DNA from: Nocardioidaceae bacterium SCSIO 66511
GTDB lineage: Bacteria > Actinomycetota > Actinomycetes > Propionibacteriales > Nocardioidaceae
Reading direction: 5' to 3'
DNA: 64,000 bases
Assembly: GCA_023100825.1 (NCBI GenBank)
Contig: CP095846.1
Location: forward strand, 2,852,001-2,916,000
In this document: one piece after another, positions 17,351 to 26,006 of the stretch
How the letters are laid out: each line of letters opens with the position of its first letter
Numbering within the stretch: the first letter of the stretch is position 1
Translations under genes and position numbers: made by a program
Notes under the pieces: model-generated
Database searches by the model: none
What the model was told of the DNA's origin: nothing
The model's input: the letters and a program-made list of their open reading frames with translations, nothing else

Positions 17351-18948
17351 CGAGCCACGGCGCGGGCGTCGGCGAGCAGCCGCAGATGGCAGAGCAGCCG
17401 CACGGTCGGATCGTCCAGGTCGATCTGCGCAACGCTCGCGATACGTCGGAGTCGATGCCGCAGCGTATTCGGATGTACGTACAGCGAAGCGGCCGCCGTA
17501 CGTACGTCGCCGTGTGCCTGCAGATACGCGAGCAGAGACTCGCACAACGCACCCTGATGCGCGGCGTCGTACTCCCGCAGCCGGGCGACGGCAGGGTCGT
17601 CGAGTTCGGGATGCGAGCCGAGCAAAGCGAGGGTCTCGCCGAGCAGGATCTCGGAACGCAGGTCGGCGAGGGTCGCGATGTCCGGCCCCTCCCGCGTGCG
17701 GCCCAGTGCATCGGCCACTCGGTCCGCCTCGGCGCGCGACTCGACGACGGACGACATCGGCAGTTGGCTGCCGACACCGGCGACCGCGCGTACGTCTGGC
17801 CGCCGGTTGAGCACCGCGAGCGCACGGCGTGCGGCCTCGGTGGCCGGGCTCGATCCGCCGCCGGCGGCCAGAACGTAGATGCGTCCGCGCGCCGAAGTGA
17901 CGAGCGTCGTCGCTCCGTCGCCCGCCGCCGACGACGCCCCGATCGCAACCCGCTCGACGATTTCGGCGGTCGGCTCGCTCGATCCGGTCACGGCTATCGC
18001 GACGACGGCGCATTTATCCGACAGCGAGACGCCGAGCTGTTCGGCGACAAGGTCCGGCCGGGCCGTGCCGTCGAGTGTGCGGGCGAGCAACGCGCGCCGG
18101 TCGCGGGTGCGCTCGGACAAAGCCGGGCGCGCTCCGATGAGGTACTCCGCCGCGACCAGCGATGCCCCGCGCAGCGTCTCGGCTGCGTCGTCGGCGAGCG
18201 GAGTCGCACCCTCGGCCACCCAGATCGTGCCGAGGTTCGTACGCCCGGACCCGATGCCGATCACCAGTCGGCCGCTGATGCCGATCTCGGGGCGTTCCTC
18301 CAGTCGGACGACATCATGACCCTCACGCACCTTCGCGTACACACCCCACTCACGCAGCAGCGCGAGGTACGGCTCGGGACCTTGCAGCCCGAGGATCGTC
18401 TGGCGCCGGAGCTCGTCGGCCTGCTCACTCGACCGCGAGTACGCGAGAACCCGCGCAACTGGGTCCTCGATCGTGACCGAGCCGTGCGTCAGCTCCGCGA
18501 CGGTCTCGGCGAGGGCGAACAATCCCGAAACGGGTAAGTCCGCATGCACGGCGGCGGCGTCCTCGACGCCCGCTCGCAGCTCCTGAACGAGCGTGATGAG
18601 CTGCTCCCAACGCATCTGCGGCTGCACCCCGAGCAGCGCGACGCCGCCCTCCTCGGCGGCGCGTACGAGCTCCTGCGGCGGTGGCGAGTCGAGTTTCATC
18701 GCGACCGCTGTCGCTCCGTGGCTCGCCGCAGCCCGGAGGAGCCGCTCCCCCTGTCTGCCCCGCGTGCCGATCGCGAGCACGAGCGCATCGGTGAGGTCGT
18801 CGCCGACGTCGTCGGGATCGAGGATCGTGAGCCGCGCAAGCGATCGTTCGAGATGACCCGCCGGCACGTACGTATCGGACAACGGCTCGCCGACGACGAG
18901 CAGCAGCTGGCGCAGTCGTACGACCTGCGGGGCGAGCTGCTCAGCCAT
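17347..18948 (-). CDS. PucR-family transcriptional regulator of proline catabolism
   Basis: A 533-residue regulator. It has an N-terminal PucR ligand-type domain (about residues 1-130, LSDTYVPAGHLERSLARLTILDPDD), a central GGDEF-like/CdaR region (about 280-430), and a C-terminal HTH_30 DNA-binding region TAAASLYVHPNTLRHRLRRI. It is divergent from pruA with a 113-bp gap to the preferred pruA start. In M. tuberculosis a PucR-type activator (PruC) sits next to pruA-pruB in the same way. Activation of pruAB in response to proline is therefore a well-founded inference, not shown here. AAGAGGAT before the ATG supports the start. Confidence 0.88.
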   Translation of the reverse strand: MAEQLAPQVVRLRQLLLVVGEPLSDTYVPAGHLERSLARLTILDPDDVGDDLTDALVLAIGTRGRQGERLLRAAASHGATAVAMKLDSPPPQELVRAAEEGGVALLGVQPQMRWEQLITLVQELRAGVEDAAAVHADLPVSGLFALAETVAELTHGSVTIEDPVARVLAYSRSSEQADELRRQTILGLQGPEPYLALLREWGVYAKVREGHDVVRLEERPEIGISGRLVIGIGSGRTNLGTIWVAEGATPLADDAAETLRGASLVAAEYLIGARPALSERTRDRRALLARTLDGTARPDLVAEQLGVSLSDKCAVVAIAVTGSSEPTAEIVERVAIGASSAAGDGATTLVTSARGRIYVLAAGGGSSPATEAARRALAVLNRRPDVRAVAGVGSQLPMSSVVESRAEADRVADALGRTREGPDIATLADLRSEILLGETLALLGSHPELDDPAVARLREYDAAHQGALCESLLAYLQAHGDVRTAAASLYVHPNTLRHRLRRIASVAQIDLDDPTVRLLCHLRLLADARAVAR

Positions 18949-19061
18949 CTCGATCCTCTTGTCCGTTCATGACAACCTCGACGACCGATGTTAGCCGATC
19001 GAACAACGACATCGGCCGAGTTGCGGACGACACTGGAGGTACGCCGACCGAAAGGACCGAC

Positions 19062-20687
19062 ATGGACGCCGTGACTCATCCCCCCGAGCCCCGCAATGAG
19101 CCCGTCAACGACTACGCACCGGGCACTCCCGAGCGCGACTCGCTCGAAGCGGCGTTGAAGGTCGTCGGCGGTACGAAGCATGAGCTGACCTCGACGATCG
19201 GCGGCGTCCAGAAGTTCTCCGAAGGCTCGACGATCGATGTCGTCGCCCCGCACAACCACGGTCATGTGCTCGGCACCATGGGCAACGCGACCCACGCCGA
19301 CGCAACCGCCGCCATCGAGGCCGCCGCTGCGGCCGCCCGCCCGTGGCAGGAGATGAGCTTCGACGACCGCGCCCAGGTGCTGTTGCGCGCCGCCGACCTG
19401 CTCACCGGCCCATGGCGCGACACGATCAACGCCGCCACCATGCTCGGGCAGAGCAAGACCGCGTACCAGTCCGAGATCGAAGCCGCATGCGAGCTCGCCG
19501 ACTTCTGGCGCTTCAACGTGCACTACGCGCGCCGCCTGATCGCCGAGCAGCCGATCAGCACGCCGGGCGTCTGGAACCGGCTTGACCATCGTCCGCTCGA
19601 AGGCTTCGTGTACGCGATCACGCCATTCAACTTCACCGCGATCGCGGCAAACCTGCCGACCGCGCCGGCGCTGATGGGCAACACCGTGCTCTGGAAGCCG
19701 GCGCCGACCCAGACCCTCGCCGCACACCTCACGATGCGCCTGCTCGAGGCGGCCGGTATGCCGCCGGGCGTCATCAACCTGCTGACCGGCGACGGGCTCG
19801 CGGTCTCCGAGGTCGCGCTGACGCACCCCGACCTCGCAGGTGTGCACTTCACCGGTTCGTCGGCGACGTTCCAGCATCTCTGGTCGACCGTCGGCGCGAA
19901 CATCGGCGGCTACCGCACGTACCCGCGGATCGTCGGCGAGACCGGCGGCAAGGACTTCGTCGTCGCGCATGCCAGCGCCGACCCCGATGCGCTTCGCACC
20001 GCACTCGTCCGCGGCGCGTACGACTACCAGGGTCAGAAGTGCTCGGCCGCGTCTCGCGCGTACATCGCCCGCTCGGTGTGGGAGCAGGTACGCGACGGGC
20101 TGGTCGACGAGGTGCGTTCGCTGCCGATGGGCGACGTCGCCGACTTCTCCAACTTCCTCGGCGCGGTGATCGACGACCGCAGCTTCGCCAAGCTGAAGGC
20201 GGCGCAGGAACGTGCGAAGGCGACACCATCGCTCGAGGTACTCGCCGGCGGCAACGCCGATGACAGCGTCGGCTACTTCGTCGAGCCCACCCTCGTCGAG
20301 GGCACCGACCCGCACGATGAGGCATTCACGACCGAGTACTTCGGCCCGTTCCTCGCCGTCCACGTGTACGACGACGACGCGTACGCCGAGGAGCTCGAGC
20401 TCATCGACAGCAGCACGGCGTACGGACTGACCGGTGCGATCGTCGCCGACGACCGCGCGGCGATCGACCAGGCACGCGACGCGCTGCGCTTCACCGCGGG
20501 CAATTTGTACGTGAACGACAAGCCGACCGGCGCCGTTGTCGGCCAGCAGCCGTTCGGCGGCGGACGCGCTTCGGGTACGAACGACAAGGCGGGTTCGATC
20601 CTGAACCTGCAGCGCTGGGTCAGCCCGCGCTCCATCAAGGAGACGTCGGTGCCCCCGACGAGCTCCGGTTACCCGCACCAGGGCTGA
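19062..20687 (+). CDS. pruA: L-glutamate gamma-semialdehyde (P5C) dehydrogenase
   Basis: A 541-residue NAD-dependent aldehyde dehydrogenase that oxidises glutamate semialdehyde (from proline via P5C) to glutamate. Active-site blocks are YPRIVGETGGKDFVV (general-base Glu) and YQGQKCSAASRAY (nucleophilic Cys), and the C-terminal TAGNLYVNDKPTGAVVGQQPFGGGRASGTNDKAG is typical of P5CDH. This start (MDAVTHPPEP) has AAAGGA about 9 bases upstream and gives the usual family length. An upstream ATG at 18969 would add 31 weakly coding residues and leave almost no promoter. It is 5 bases from pruB. Confidence 0.95.
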   Translation: MDAVTHPPEPRNEPVNDYAPGTPERDSLEAALKVVGGTKHELTSTIGGVQKFSEGSTIDVVAPHNHGHVLGTMGNATHADATAAIEAAAAAARPWQEMSFDDRAQVLLRAADLLTGPWRDTINAATMLGQSKTAYQSEIEAACELADFWRFNVHYARRLIAEQPISTPGVWNRLDHRPLEGFVYAITPFNFTAIAANLPTAPALMGNTVLWKPAPTQTLAAHLTMRLLEAAGMPPGVINLLTGDGLAVSEVALTHPDLAGVHFTGSSATFQHLWSTVGANIGGYRTYPRIVGETGGKDFVVAHASADPDALRTALVRGAYDYQGQKCSAASRAYIARSVWEQVRDGLVDEVRSLPMGDVADFSNFLGAVIDDRSFAKLKAAQERAKATPSLEVLAGGNADDSVGYFVEPTLVEGTDPHDEAFTTEYFGPFLAVHVYDDDAYAEELELIDSSTAYGLTGAIVADDRAAIDQARDALRFTAGNLYVNDKPTGAVVGQQPFGGGRASGTNDKAGSILNLQRWVSPRSIKETSVPPTSSGYPHQG

Positions 20688-20692
20688 TCACG

Positions 20693-21625
20693 ATGGGCAT
20701 TCTGCGATCCGGATTCGTCACCGCATCCCGCTCGCCGCGCCTGCGGTCGGCGGCCGAGCACTCCTCGTTGCTCAGCCCGGTCGTCGATCGCTTCATCGCG
20801 GGCACCGACGTGGATGCCGCGATCAAGGCCGCCCACGAGCTCTCGGCCGACAGGTACGTCAGCCTCGACCATCTCGGCGAGGCAACGACCGACCCGAGTG
20901 CGGCAGAGTCGACCGTCGCCGCGTACGTGACGCTCCTGCGTCGACTCGACGACGAGGGGTTGACGCCACGTGCCGAGGTGTCGGTGAAGCTGTCGGCGCT
21001 CGGCCAGGCGCTCGACGCCGACGGAGAGAAGATCGCGCTGGAGAACCTCTTGGAGGTCTGCAAGGTCGCTGCCGAGGTCGGGTCGACGGTCACCGTCGAC
21101 ATGGAGGACCACACGACAACCGACTCGACGCTGCAGATCGTACGAGAGGCGCGCGGTGACTTTCCCACCCTGGGCACCGTCCTGCAGGCTTCACTGAGGC
21201 GTACGGAGTCCGACTGTCACGACCTGTCCGGACCGGGCTCACGCATCCGCCTGTGCAAGGGCGCGTACGACGAACCGATCTCGGTTGCGTACCGCGCGAA
21301 GGAAGAGGTCGACGCTTCGTACGTCCGCTGCCTGCGGATCCTGATGACCGGTCAGGGCTACCCGATGGTCGCGACCCACGATCCGGCATTGATCACCGTC
21401 GGCGAACAGCTGGCGATCGCATCCCAGCGGTCACGCGATGCGTACGAGTTCCAGATGCTGTACGGGATTCGGCCGGCTCATCAGACCGAGCTCGCCGCCG
21501 CCGGGCACAAGTTGCGGATCTACACGCCGTACGGCACTGAATGGTACCCGTACTTCATGCGCCGTCTCGGCGAGCGTCCGGCGAACGTCGCGTTCTTCCT
21601 CCGCTCGTTCGGCAACCGCAGTTAG
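20693..21625 (+). CDS. pruB: Proline dehydrogenase
   Basis: A 310-residue monofunctional FAD enzyme that oxidises proline to P5C. Conserved blocks include VSVKLSALGQALD, VTVDMEDHTTTDSTL, GTVLQASLRRTESDC, RIRLCKGAYDEP, YPMVATHDPAL and MLYGIRPAHQTELAAAGHKLRIYTPYGTEWYPYFMRRLGERPAN, the last carrying the substrate-binding Arg pair. It lies immediately after pruA, so both steps of proline-to-glutamate conversion are co-transcribed. Confidence 0.95.
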   Translation: MGILRSGFVTASRSPRLRSAAEHSSLLSPVVDRFIAGTDVDAAIKAAHELSADRYVSLDHLGEATTDPSAAESTVAAYVTLLRRLDDEGLTPRAEVSVKLSALGQALDADGEKIALENLLEVCKVAAEVGSTVTVDMEDHTTTDSTLQIVREARGDFPTLGTVLQASLRRTESDCHDLSGPGSRIRLCKGAYDEPISVAYRAKEEVDASYVRCLRILMTGQGYPMVATHDPALITVGEQLAIASQRSRDAYEFQMLYGIRPAHQTELAAAGHKLRIYTPYGTEWYPYFMRRLGERPANVAFFLRSFGNRS

Positions 21626-21690
21626 GGTGTGACGACAGCGACTGGCACGATGGCTCCTCCCATCCCCGTCGATCGAGGAGCGACCAGCCC

Positions 21691-22869
21691 ATGCCCGCGC
21701 ACCGTGCCCACCACATCGCGATGGTCGGAGTGCCCGCTGTCAGCCACGTCCTACCGAGCCTCGAGATCATCCGAGAGCTGGTCGCCCGCGGCCACCGCGT
21801 GACGTACGCCAACGATCCGGCGGTGTCCGACCTGATCGCCGGCACCGGCGCCGAGCTCATCGAATGCAGCTCGACGCTGCCCGTCGCGGACAACGACTGG
21901 CCCGACGATCCGATCGCCGCGATGAGCCTCTTCCTCGACAACGCGATCCACAACCTGCCTCAGCTCGAGGCCAGGTACGGCGACGATCCGGCAGACCTCT
22001 ACCTCTACGACATCGGCGGTTACGCGATCCGCGCACTCGCGGAGGTACAGGGCCGCCCGATGGTTCAGCTCTCGCCGTCGTTCGTCGCGTGGGAGGGTTT
22101 CCACGACGAGGTCACGGCTCAACTCCGTCAGCTACCGGGCGCCGACGACTACCGCGCCCGGTTCGCGCAATGGCTTGCCGACGCCGGCGCCACCACGACC
22201 GACATCGACGACTTCAGCGGCGTACCGGGACGAGCCCTTGCGCTGATCCCTCGGGCGATGCAACCGAAGGCCGACTCGGTCGATGCCGAAGCGGTCACCT
22301 TCGTCGGACCGTGCTTCAACGCCCGTACGGAGCCGGAGACCTGGGAGCGTCCCAGTGAGGCCGACAAGGTGCTGCTGGTCTCGCTCGGGTCTGCGTACAC
22401 CCGCCAGCCGGAGTTCTACCGCCAGTGCCTGGCAGCGTTCGGCGGGCTGCCCGGATGGCATGTCGTGCTGCAGATCGGCAAGTACACCGATCCCGGCACG
22501 CTCGGCGAGATCCCGTCCAATGTCGAGGTGCACTCCTGGGTGCCACAGCGCGCGATCCTCGACCAGGCCGACGCATTCGTCACCCACGCCGGCATGGGTG
22601 GCTGCAGCGAAGGGCTTCTTGCGGGCGTACCCATGATCGCGGTCCCACAGGCGGCAGACCAGTTCATGAACGCAGACAGACTCGTCGAGCTCGGTATCGC
22701 CCGCCGCATCGACACCGCCGATGCCACGGCGGAGGCTCTACGTACCGCGCTGATCGAGCTGGTGACCGACCAGGACGTCACGCGTCGATCGGACCAACTG
22801 CGCGCCGAAGCACAGGCAGAAGGCGGTACGCGACGCGCAGCCGACCTGATCGAAGACGTGCTGTCGTAG
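21691..22869 (+). CDS. Macrolide-type (MGT, GT1 family) glycosyltransferase
   Basis: A 392-residue GT-B fold glycosyltransferase starting MPAHRAHHIAMVGVPAVSHVLPSLE. The C-terminal nucleotide-sugar site is HAGMGGCSEGLLAGVPMIAVPQAADQFMNADRLVELG. Relatives such as OleD/Mgt inactivate macrolides or glycosylate flavonoids and other small aglycones; the acceptor here is unknown. GAGGAG about 11 bases upstream supports this ATG. The preceding proline dehydrogenase gene ends 65 bp earlier. It stands alone, so a detoxification role is more likely than biosynthesis. Confidence 0.88.
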   Translation: MPAHRAHHIAMVGVPAVSHVLPSLEIIRELVARGHRVTYANDPAVSDLIAGTGAELIECSSTLPVADNDWPDDPIAAMSLFLDNAIHNLPQLEARYGDDPADLYLYDIGGYAIRALAEVQGRPMVQLSPSFVAWEGFHDEVTAQLRQLPGADDYRARFAQWLADAGATTTDIDDFSGVPGRALALIPRAMQPKADSVDAEAVTFVGPCFNARTEPETWERPSEADKVLLVSLGSAYTRQPEFYRQCLAAFGGLPGWHVVLQIGKYTDPGTLGEIPSNVEVHSWVPQRAILDQADAFVTHAGMGGCSEGLLAGVPMIAVPQAADQFMNADRLVELGIARRIDTADATAEALRTALIELVTDQDVTRRSDQLRAEAQAEGGTRRAADLIEDVLS

Positions 22870-23268
22870 TCAGCCGATCAGCTCGAAGTCGCAGTGGACG
22901 CCTTGCGCGGCGGCAAGTCTGGCGTCACAGGTGAGGAGCGGACACGACAGCCGCTCGGCCAGGGCAACGTACGCCGCGTCGTACGTGGTCACGTTGTGCC
23001 GAAGCTCCCAGATGCGCTCGAGCAGCGGCGCGATGGCCAACCGACGAATGCTGATGCGTCGGAGATGCCGAAGCGCCTCCGACGCAGCCTCGGCCGCCAC
23101 GGGATTCGCGTGCGCGATGCCGCGCAACGCGGATGCCACCTCGACATCGAGATGCGCCGGCGCGAACAACAAGCCGCCTGACGCCAGTCGTGCGGCAGCG
23201 GCAGTCCTGCGGGGATCGTCGGTGTAATACGCAGCCAAGATCGAGGCGTCGACGACGGCCATGGTCAC
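22870..23268 (-). CDS. vapC: PIN-domain toxin, VapC type
   Basis: A 132-residue PIN-domain endoribonuclease with the four acidic positions in place: VVDASIL (Asp7), LDVEVASAL (Glu), TTYDAAYVALA (Asp) and LLTCDARLAAA (Asp). It starts at a GTG overlapping the antitoxin stop by 4 bases (GTGA). VapC toxins cleave tRNA or rRNA and are neutralised by VapB. Together with the upstream gene it forms a type II toxin-antitoxin module inserted in the lipoate gene neighbourhood. Confidence 0.92.
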   Translation of the reverse strand: MTMAVVDASILAAYYTDDPRRTAAAARLASGGLLFAPAHLDVEVASALRGIAHANPVAAEAASEALRHLRRISIRRLAIAPLLERIWELRHNVTTYDAAYVALAERLSCPLLTCDARLAAAQGVHCDFELIG

Positions 23269-23495
23269 GATGCGTCGCGAACCTTACGTATCGCGGCCAC
23301 GACATCCTCGATCGAGACGTTCATCCCCGTCGGAGGTTCATACAGTGCCAGGTAGTCGACCATGCGCGAGGAGGCGGCGATCTCGCTCAGCCGGTCGACG
23401 ACGTAGGCGTTGAGCGACTGACGATTCGCCGCCGCGTCCTCGGCCAGAGCCTCGTACACGTCGTCGGGTACGTCCCGGAGGTTCATCCGCCGCAT
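23265..23495 (-). CDS. vapB: Antitoxin, VapB/FitA ribbon-helix-helix type
   Basis: A 76-residue protein starting MRRMNLRDVPDDVYEALAEDAAANRQSLNAYVVDRL. This is an RHH DNA-binding N-terminus of the FitA/VapB class, followed by a toxin-wrapping tail (PPTGMNVSIEDVVAAIRKVRDAS). A 30-residue upstream extension is open but lacks conservation. The ATG overlaps a palindromic operator, and translation could also begin three codons later. It overlaps vapC by 4 bases, the standard autoregulated antitoxin-toxin order. Confidence 0.85.
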   Translation of the reverse strand: MRRMNLRDVPDDVYEALAEDAAANRQSLNAYVVDRLSEIAASSRMVDYLALYEPPTGMNVSIEDVVAAIRKVRDAS

Positions 23496-23513
23496 GGTGC
23501 CATTGTGGCACCA
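23495..23513. promoter_or_regulatory. Palindromic operator at the vapB start
   Basis: TGGTGCCA-TTG-TGGCACCA, a perfect 8-bp inverted repeat with a 3-base spacer, touching the vapB start codon. Its position fits autorepression by the VapB RHH domain or the VapBC complex. Confidence 0.65.
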
Positions 23514-23545
23514 CGCGTCGTACGGCTCAATGGGATTCGATGCCA

Positions 23546-24007
23546 TCAGCCGGCCACCCTGCTGATCGCGGTGATTCGCCAACCGGCGTCAACCCGTCTG
23601 AGCGCGATGAGGTGCTCGCTCGGCCGATCATCCGGGAGCGTGCGCCACGGCCCGGCGTCCTCACGTACGCGCACCCGACCTAGTCGGTCGACGACGCGCA
23701 GGCGCACTCGACCGTCGGTGCGGGCGGCGACTTCGACGTCGCGTACGCGCATCGGCACGGCATCGAGGTGCAGACCTCGTCGGGCGTACTTCTCGATGAG
23801 GTCGGCATCGGCACGGCGTACTGCCGAGCCTGGCGCGTACACGCGGTCGAGCAGGCTCGGATCGCCGCGTACGAACGCACGCGCTCGCGCAGCGTCGAGC
23901 GTACGCAGCACCGATGCCCAGCGAGCATCGTCGGGCGCATGCGCGGGCTCGCTGCTGGCCGGCGCGCAACCGACAAGCAGCACGAGAGTGAGCAGAATCG
24001 TCTTCAC
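23546..24007 (-). CDS. Putative lipoprotein, function unknown
   Basis: A 153-residue protein with a lipoprotein signal peptide MKTILLTLVLLVGC (lipobox LVGC, lipidated Cys14). A compact domain follows with PDDARWASVLRTLDAARARAFVRGDPSLLDRVY, LHLDAVPMRVRDVEVAARTDGRVRLRVVDRL and a final HLIALRRVDAGWRITAI. The helix-plus-sheet pattern resembles SnoaL/NTF2-like small domains. It is likely anchored outside the membrane. It is divergent from lipB with 78 bp between the starts. Confidence 0.75.
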   Translation of the reverse strand: MKTILLTLVLLVGCAPASSEPAHAPDDARWASVLRTLDAARARAFVRGDPSLLDRVYAPGSAVRRADADLIEKYARRGLHLDAVPMRVRDVEVAARTDGRVRLRVVDRLGRVRVREDAGPWRTLPDDRPSEHLIALRRVDAGWRITAISRVAG

Positions 24008-24085
24008 ACCTTCAGCATGCCGCCGTCAGCGCTGCGTTGGCCCGCTGTCCACAGGGCAATTCCATCGCCGCGTTACGCTGAGCCG

Positions 24086-24853
24086 GTGACCATCTCCGCC
24101 GAGCGACCGCAGTCTCGTGCGCACGCCGGGTTGCAGATCCGCTATGACGGGTTCGCCGACGACGCCGTCGACTACCAGCACGCGTGGGCTATCCAGCGCG
24201 ACCTGCATGAGCGGCGTGCGGCCGACGAGATCGACGACATCGCCTTGTTCGTCGAGCATCCGCCCGTCTACACCGCGGGCAGGCGCACGAATCCGCTCGA
24301 CCGGCCGACCGACGGCACTCCCGTCGTCGACGTCGACCGGGGTGGCAGCGTCACGTTCCACGGGCCGGGCCAGCTCGTCGGCTACCCGATCGCCAAGCTC
24401 CCCCAGCACGTCTACGTCGTCGACTACGTACGCCGTGTCGAGGAGGCGCTCATCCGCGCGGTCGGCGATCTGGGCATCACCTGTGGCCGGGTGAAAGGCC
24501 GATCCGGCGTGTGGGTACCCGCCGACGAGCGTGGCGCCGAACGCAAGGTCGCGGCGATCGGCGTACGCGTCGCACGCAAGGTGACCATGCACGGGTTCTC
24601 GCTCAACTGCGACGTCGACCTCGCGTGGTACGACCGGTTCGTACCGTGCGGCATCCACGACGCCGGCGTCACCTCACTGTCGAAGGAGCTCGGCCGTCGC
24701 GTCGGTGTCGAGGAGGCGGCCCAGCTGGTCGAGCCGCATCTTCGCGAGCTACTCAGCTGGCACGACTTCGACCGCTCCCCCGACATCAACGCCGCCGACT
24801 CGAGCACCGTCACGTACGGCATCACTCCGGTGGTCAGTCCGCCCGGATCTTGA
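24086..24853 (+). CDS. lipB: Octanoyl-[acyl-carrier-protein]:protein N-octanoyltransferase
   Basis: A 255-residue enzyme that moves octanoate from ACP to the lipoyl domains of acceptors such as GcvH and E2, the first step of lipoate synthesis. It shows VDRGGSVTFHGPGQLVGYPI, KVAAIGVRVARKVTMHGFSLNC (catalytic Lys) and FVPCGIHDAGVTSL (catalytic Cys). The GTG start is chosen from the family N-terminus; upstream translation is antisense to the lipoprotein gene. The 3' end overlaps the convergent ABC permease gene by 20 bp. lipA lies 4.7 kb downstream rather than adjacent. Confidence 0.94.
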   Translation: MTISAERPQSRAHAGLQIRYDGFADDAVDYQHAWAIQRDLHERRAADEIDDIALFVEHPPVYTAGRRTNPLDRPTDGTPVVDVDRGGSVTFHGPGQLVGYPIAKLPQHVYVVDYVRRVEEALIRAVGDLGITCGRVKGRSGVWVPADERGAERKVAAIGVRVARKVTMHGFSLNCDVDLAWYDRFVPCGIHDAGVTSLSKELGRRVGVEEAAQLVEPHLRELLSWHDFDRSPDINAADSSTVTYGITPVVSPPGS

Positions 24854-26006
24854 ACGCCTCGCGGTAGCCGATCGACCCGCCCGTCTTGAGCAACGTCCGC
24901 TCGTACAGCCGAGTGCCCACTCGTACGAACACGACCGCCGAGGCGATGGTCACGACGACCGCGAGGCCGATCTGCCAGAACGGCACGTCGCCCTCGACCA
25001 TTCGACCAGGCATCAACATGCTCGAAACGACCGGGAACATCGACACCACCGTCTTCACCTGCTCACCGGCGAAGATGGCGACGAGGTACGGCGCGAACAG
25101 GATCACCTGACCGGGCAGGGTCGTACTCTGCAAGTCCTGTTGACGGCTCGCGATCGACCCGGCCACCGACCAAAGGCTCGCAAGCGTCACAAACCCGAGT
25201 ACGAAGAACAACACGTACCACGCCGCAGCCGGCCCGACGCCCGACAGCAGATCCGTACGGCCCGTGGCTGCTAGTCCGGCGAGGCCGACCGCGACCACCA
25301 GCACAACCTGCGCGAGACCGAGCAATGTGTTGCCGGCGATCTTGCCCCAGAGCAGAGCGCGGATCGGCACAGCGGCGGCCAGGATCTCGACGACCCGGCT
25401 TTCCTTCTCCTGTACGACGCTCTGCGAGATCATCATGCCGAAGCTCAGAGCCGTTACGTAGAAGATCAATGCGAAGGCGAACGCGATTCCCGAACGAGCA
25501 CCGGACGTGTCGGCGTCGGGGTCGAGCGAGCGTTCGGACAGTGTCGTACCGGCCCGCAGCGCATCCAGGTCGACACCCTGCTGTTGGGCGTTGGCTTCGA
25601 CGCCGACCTGCGACACCACATTCGTGAGCGCGGACTGCAAGGTGTCGTCGGCAGAGTCCTCGGCAACGAGTTCGAAGCCGTCGTCATTCGGCAACAGCGC
25701 AACGTCGATGTCACCGTCGCGTACTGCCTTCTCGGCATCATCGACCGTGTCGAACTGTTTGGCCTTCGCCGCGTCGTCGGAGTCGGCGCCAACGATGGCA
25801 TCTGCTGCCTTGACGGTCGTCGCGCCTTGGTCGTCGATGACCCCGACGTCGTATGTCGTCGATTTGCCGCCGACGATCTGCATGATGACGAAGATCGCGG
25901 CGATCACCACCAGCATGAACGCCGTACCGCCGAGGAATCCCTTATCGCGTAGGCGTGTGCTGATCTCGCGACCGGCCACGATCCGCCAGGTTGTGTTGGT
26001 GTTCAT
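24834..26006 (-). CDS. ABC-2 exporter permease (NatB-like)
   Basis: A 390-residue membrane protein. It has an N-terminal helix (GFLGGTAFMLVVIAAIFVIM), then a large extracytoplasmic domain (about residues 45-185), then five or so hydrophobic segments, including AFALIFYVTALSFGMMISQSVVQEKESRVVEILAAAVP, the ABC-2 conserved QEKESR region. This is the NatB/ABC2_membrane_3 architecture. Its ATG overlaps the ATPase stop (TGATG). With the preceding ATPase it forms an export system whose substrate is unknown; ions, drugs or peptides are typical. Confidence 0.88.
   Translation of the reverse strand: MNTNTTWRIVAGREISTRLRDKGFLGGTAFMLVVIAAIFVIMQIVGGKSTTYDVGVIDDQGATTVKAADAIVGADSDDAAKAKQFDTVDDAEKAVRDGDIDVALLPNDDGFELVAEDSADDTLQSALTNVVSQVGVEANAQQQGVDLDALRAGTTLSERSLDPDADTSGARSGIAFAFALIFYVTALSFGMMISQSVVQEKESRVVEILAAAVPIRALLWGKIAGNTLLGLAQVVLVVAVGLAGLAATGRTDLLSGVGPAAAWYVLFFVLGFVTLASLWSVAGSIASRQQDLQSTTLPGQVILFAPYLVAIFAGEQVKTVVSMFPVVSSMLMPGRMVEGDVPFWQIGLAVVVTIASAVVFVRVGTRLYERTLLKTGGSIGYREAFKIRAD

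Noticed and set aside
18696-20678. 660-codon open frame antisense to pruA and the PucR gene start
   Set aside because: Both strands stay open in very GC-rich coding DNA; the opposite strand encodes intact, well-conserved enzymes, and this frame spans a promoter region.
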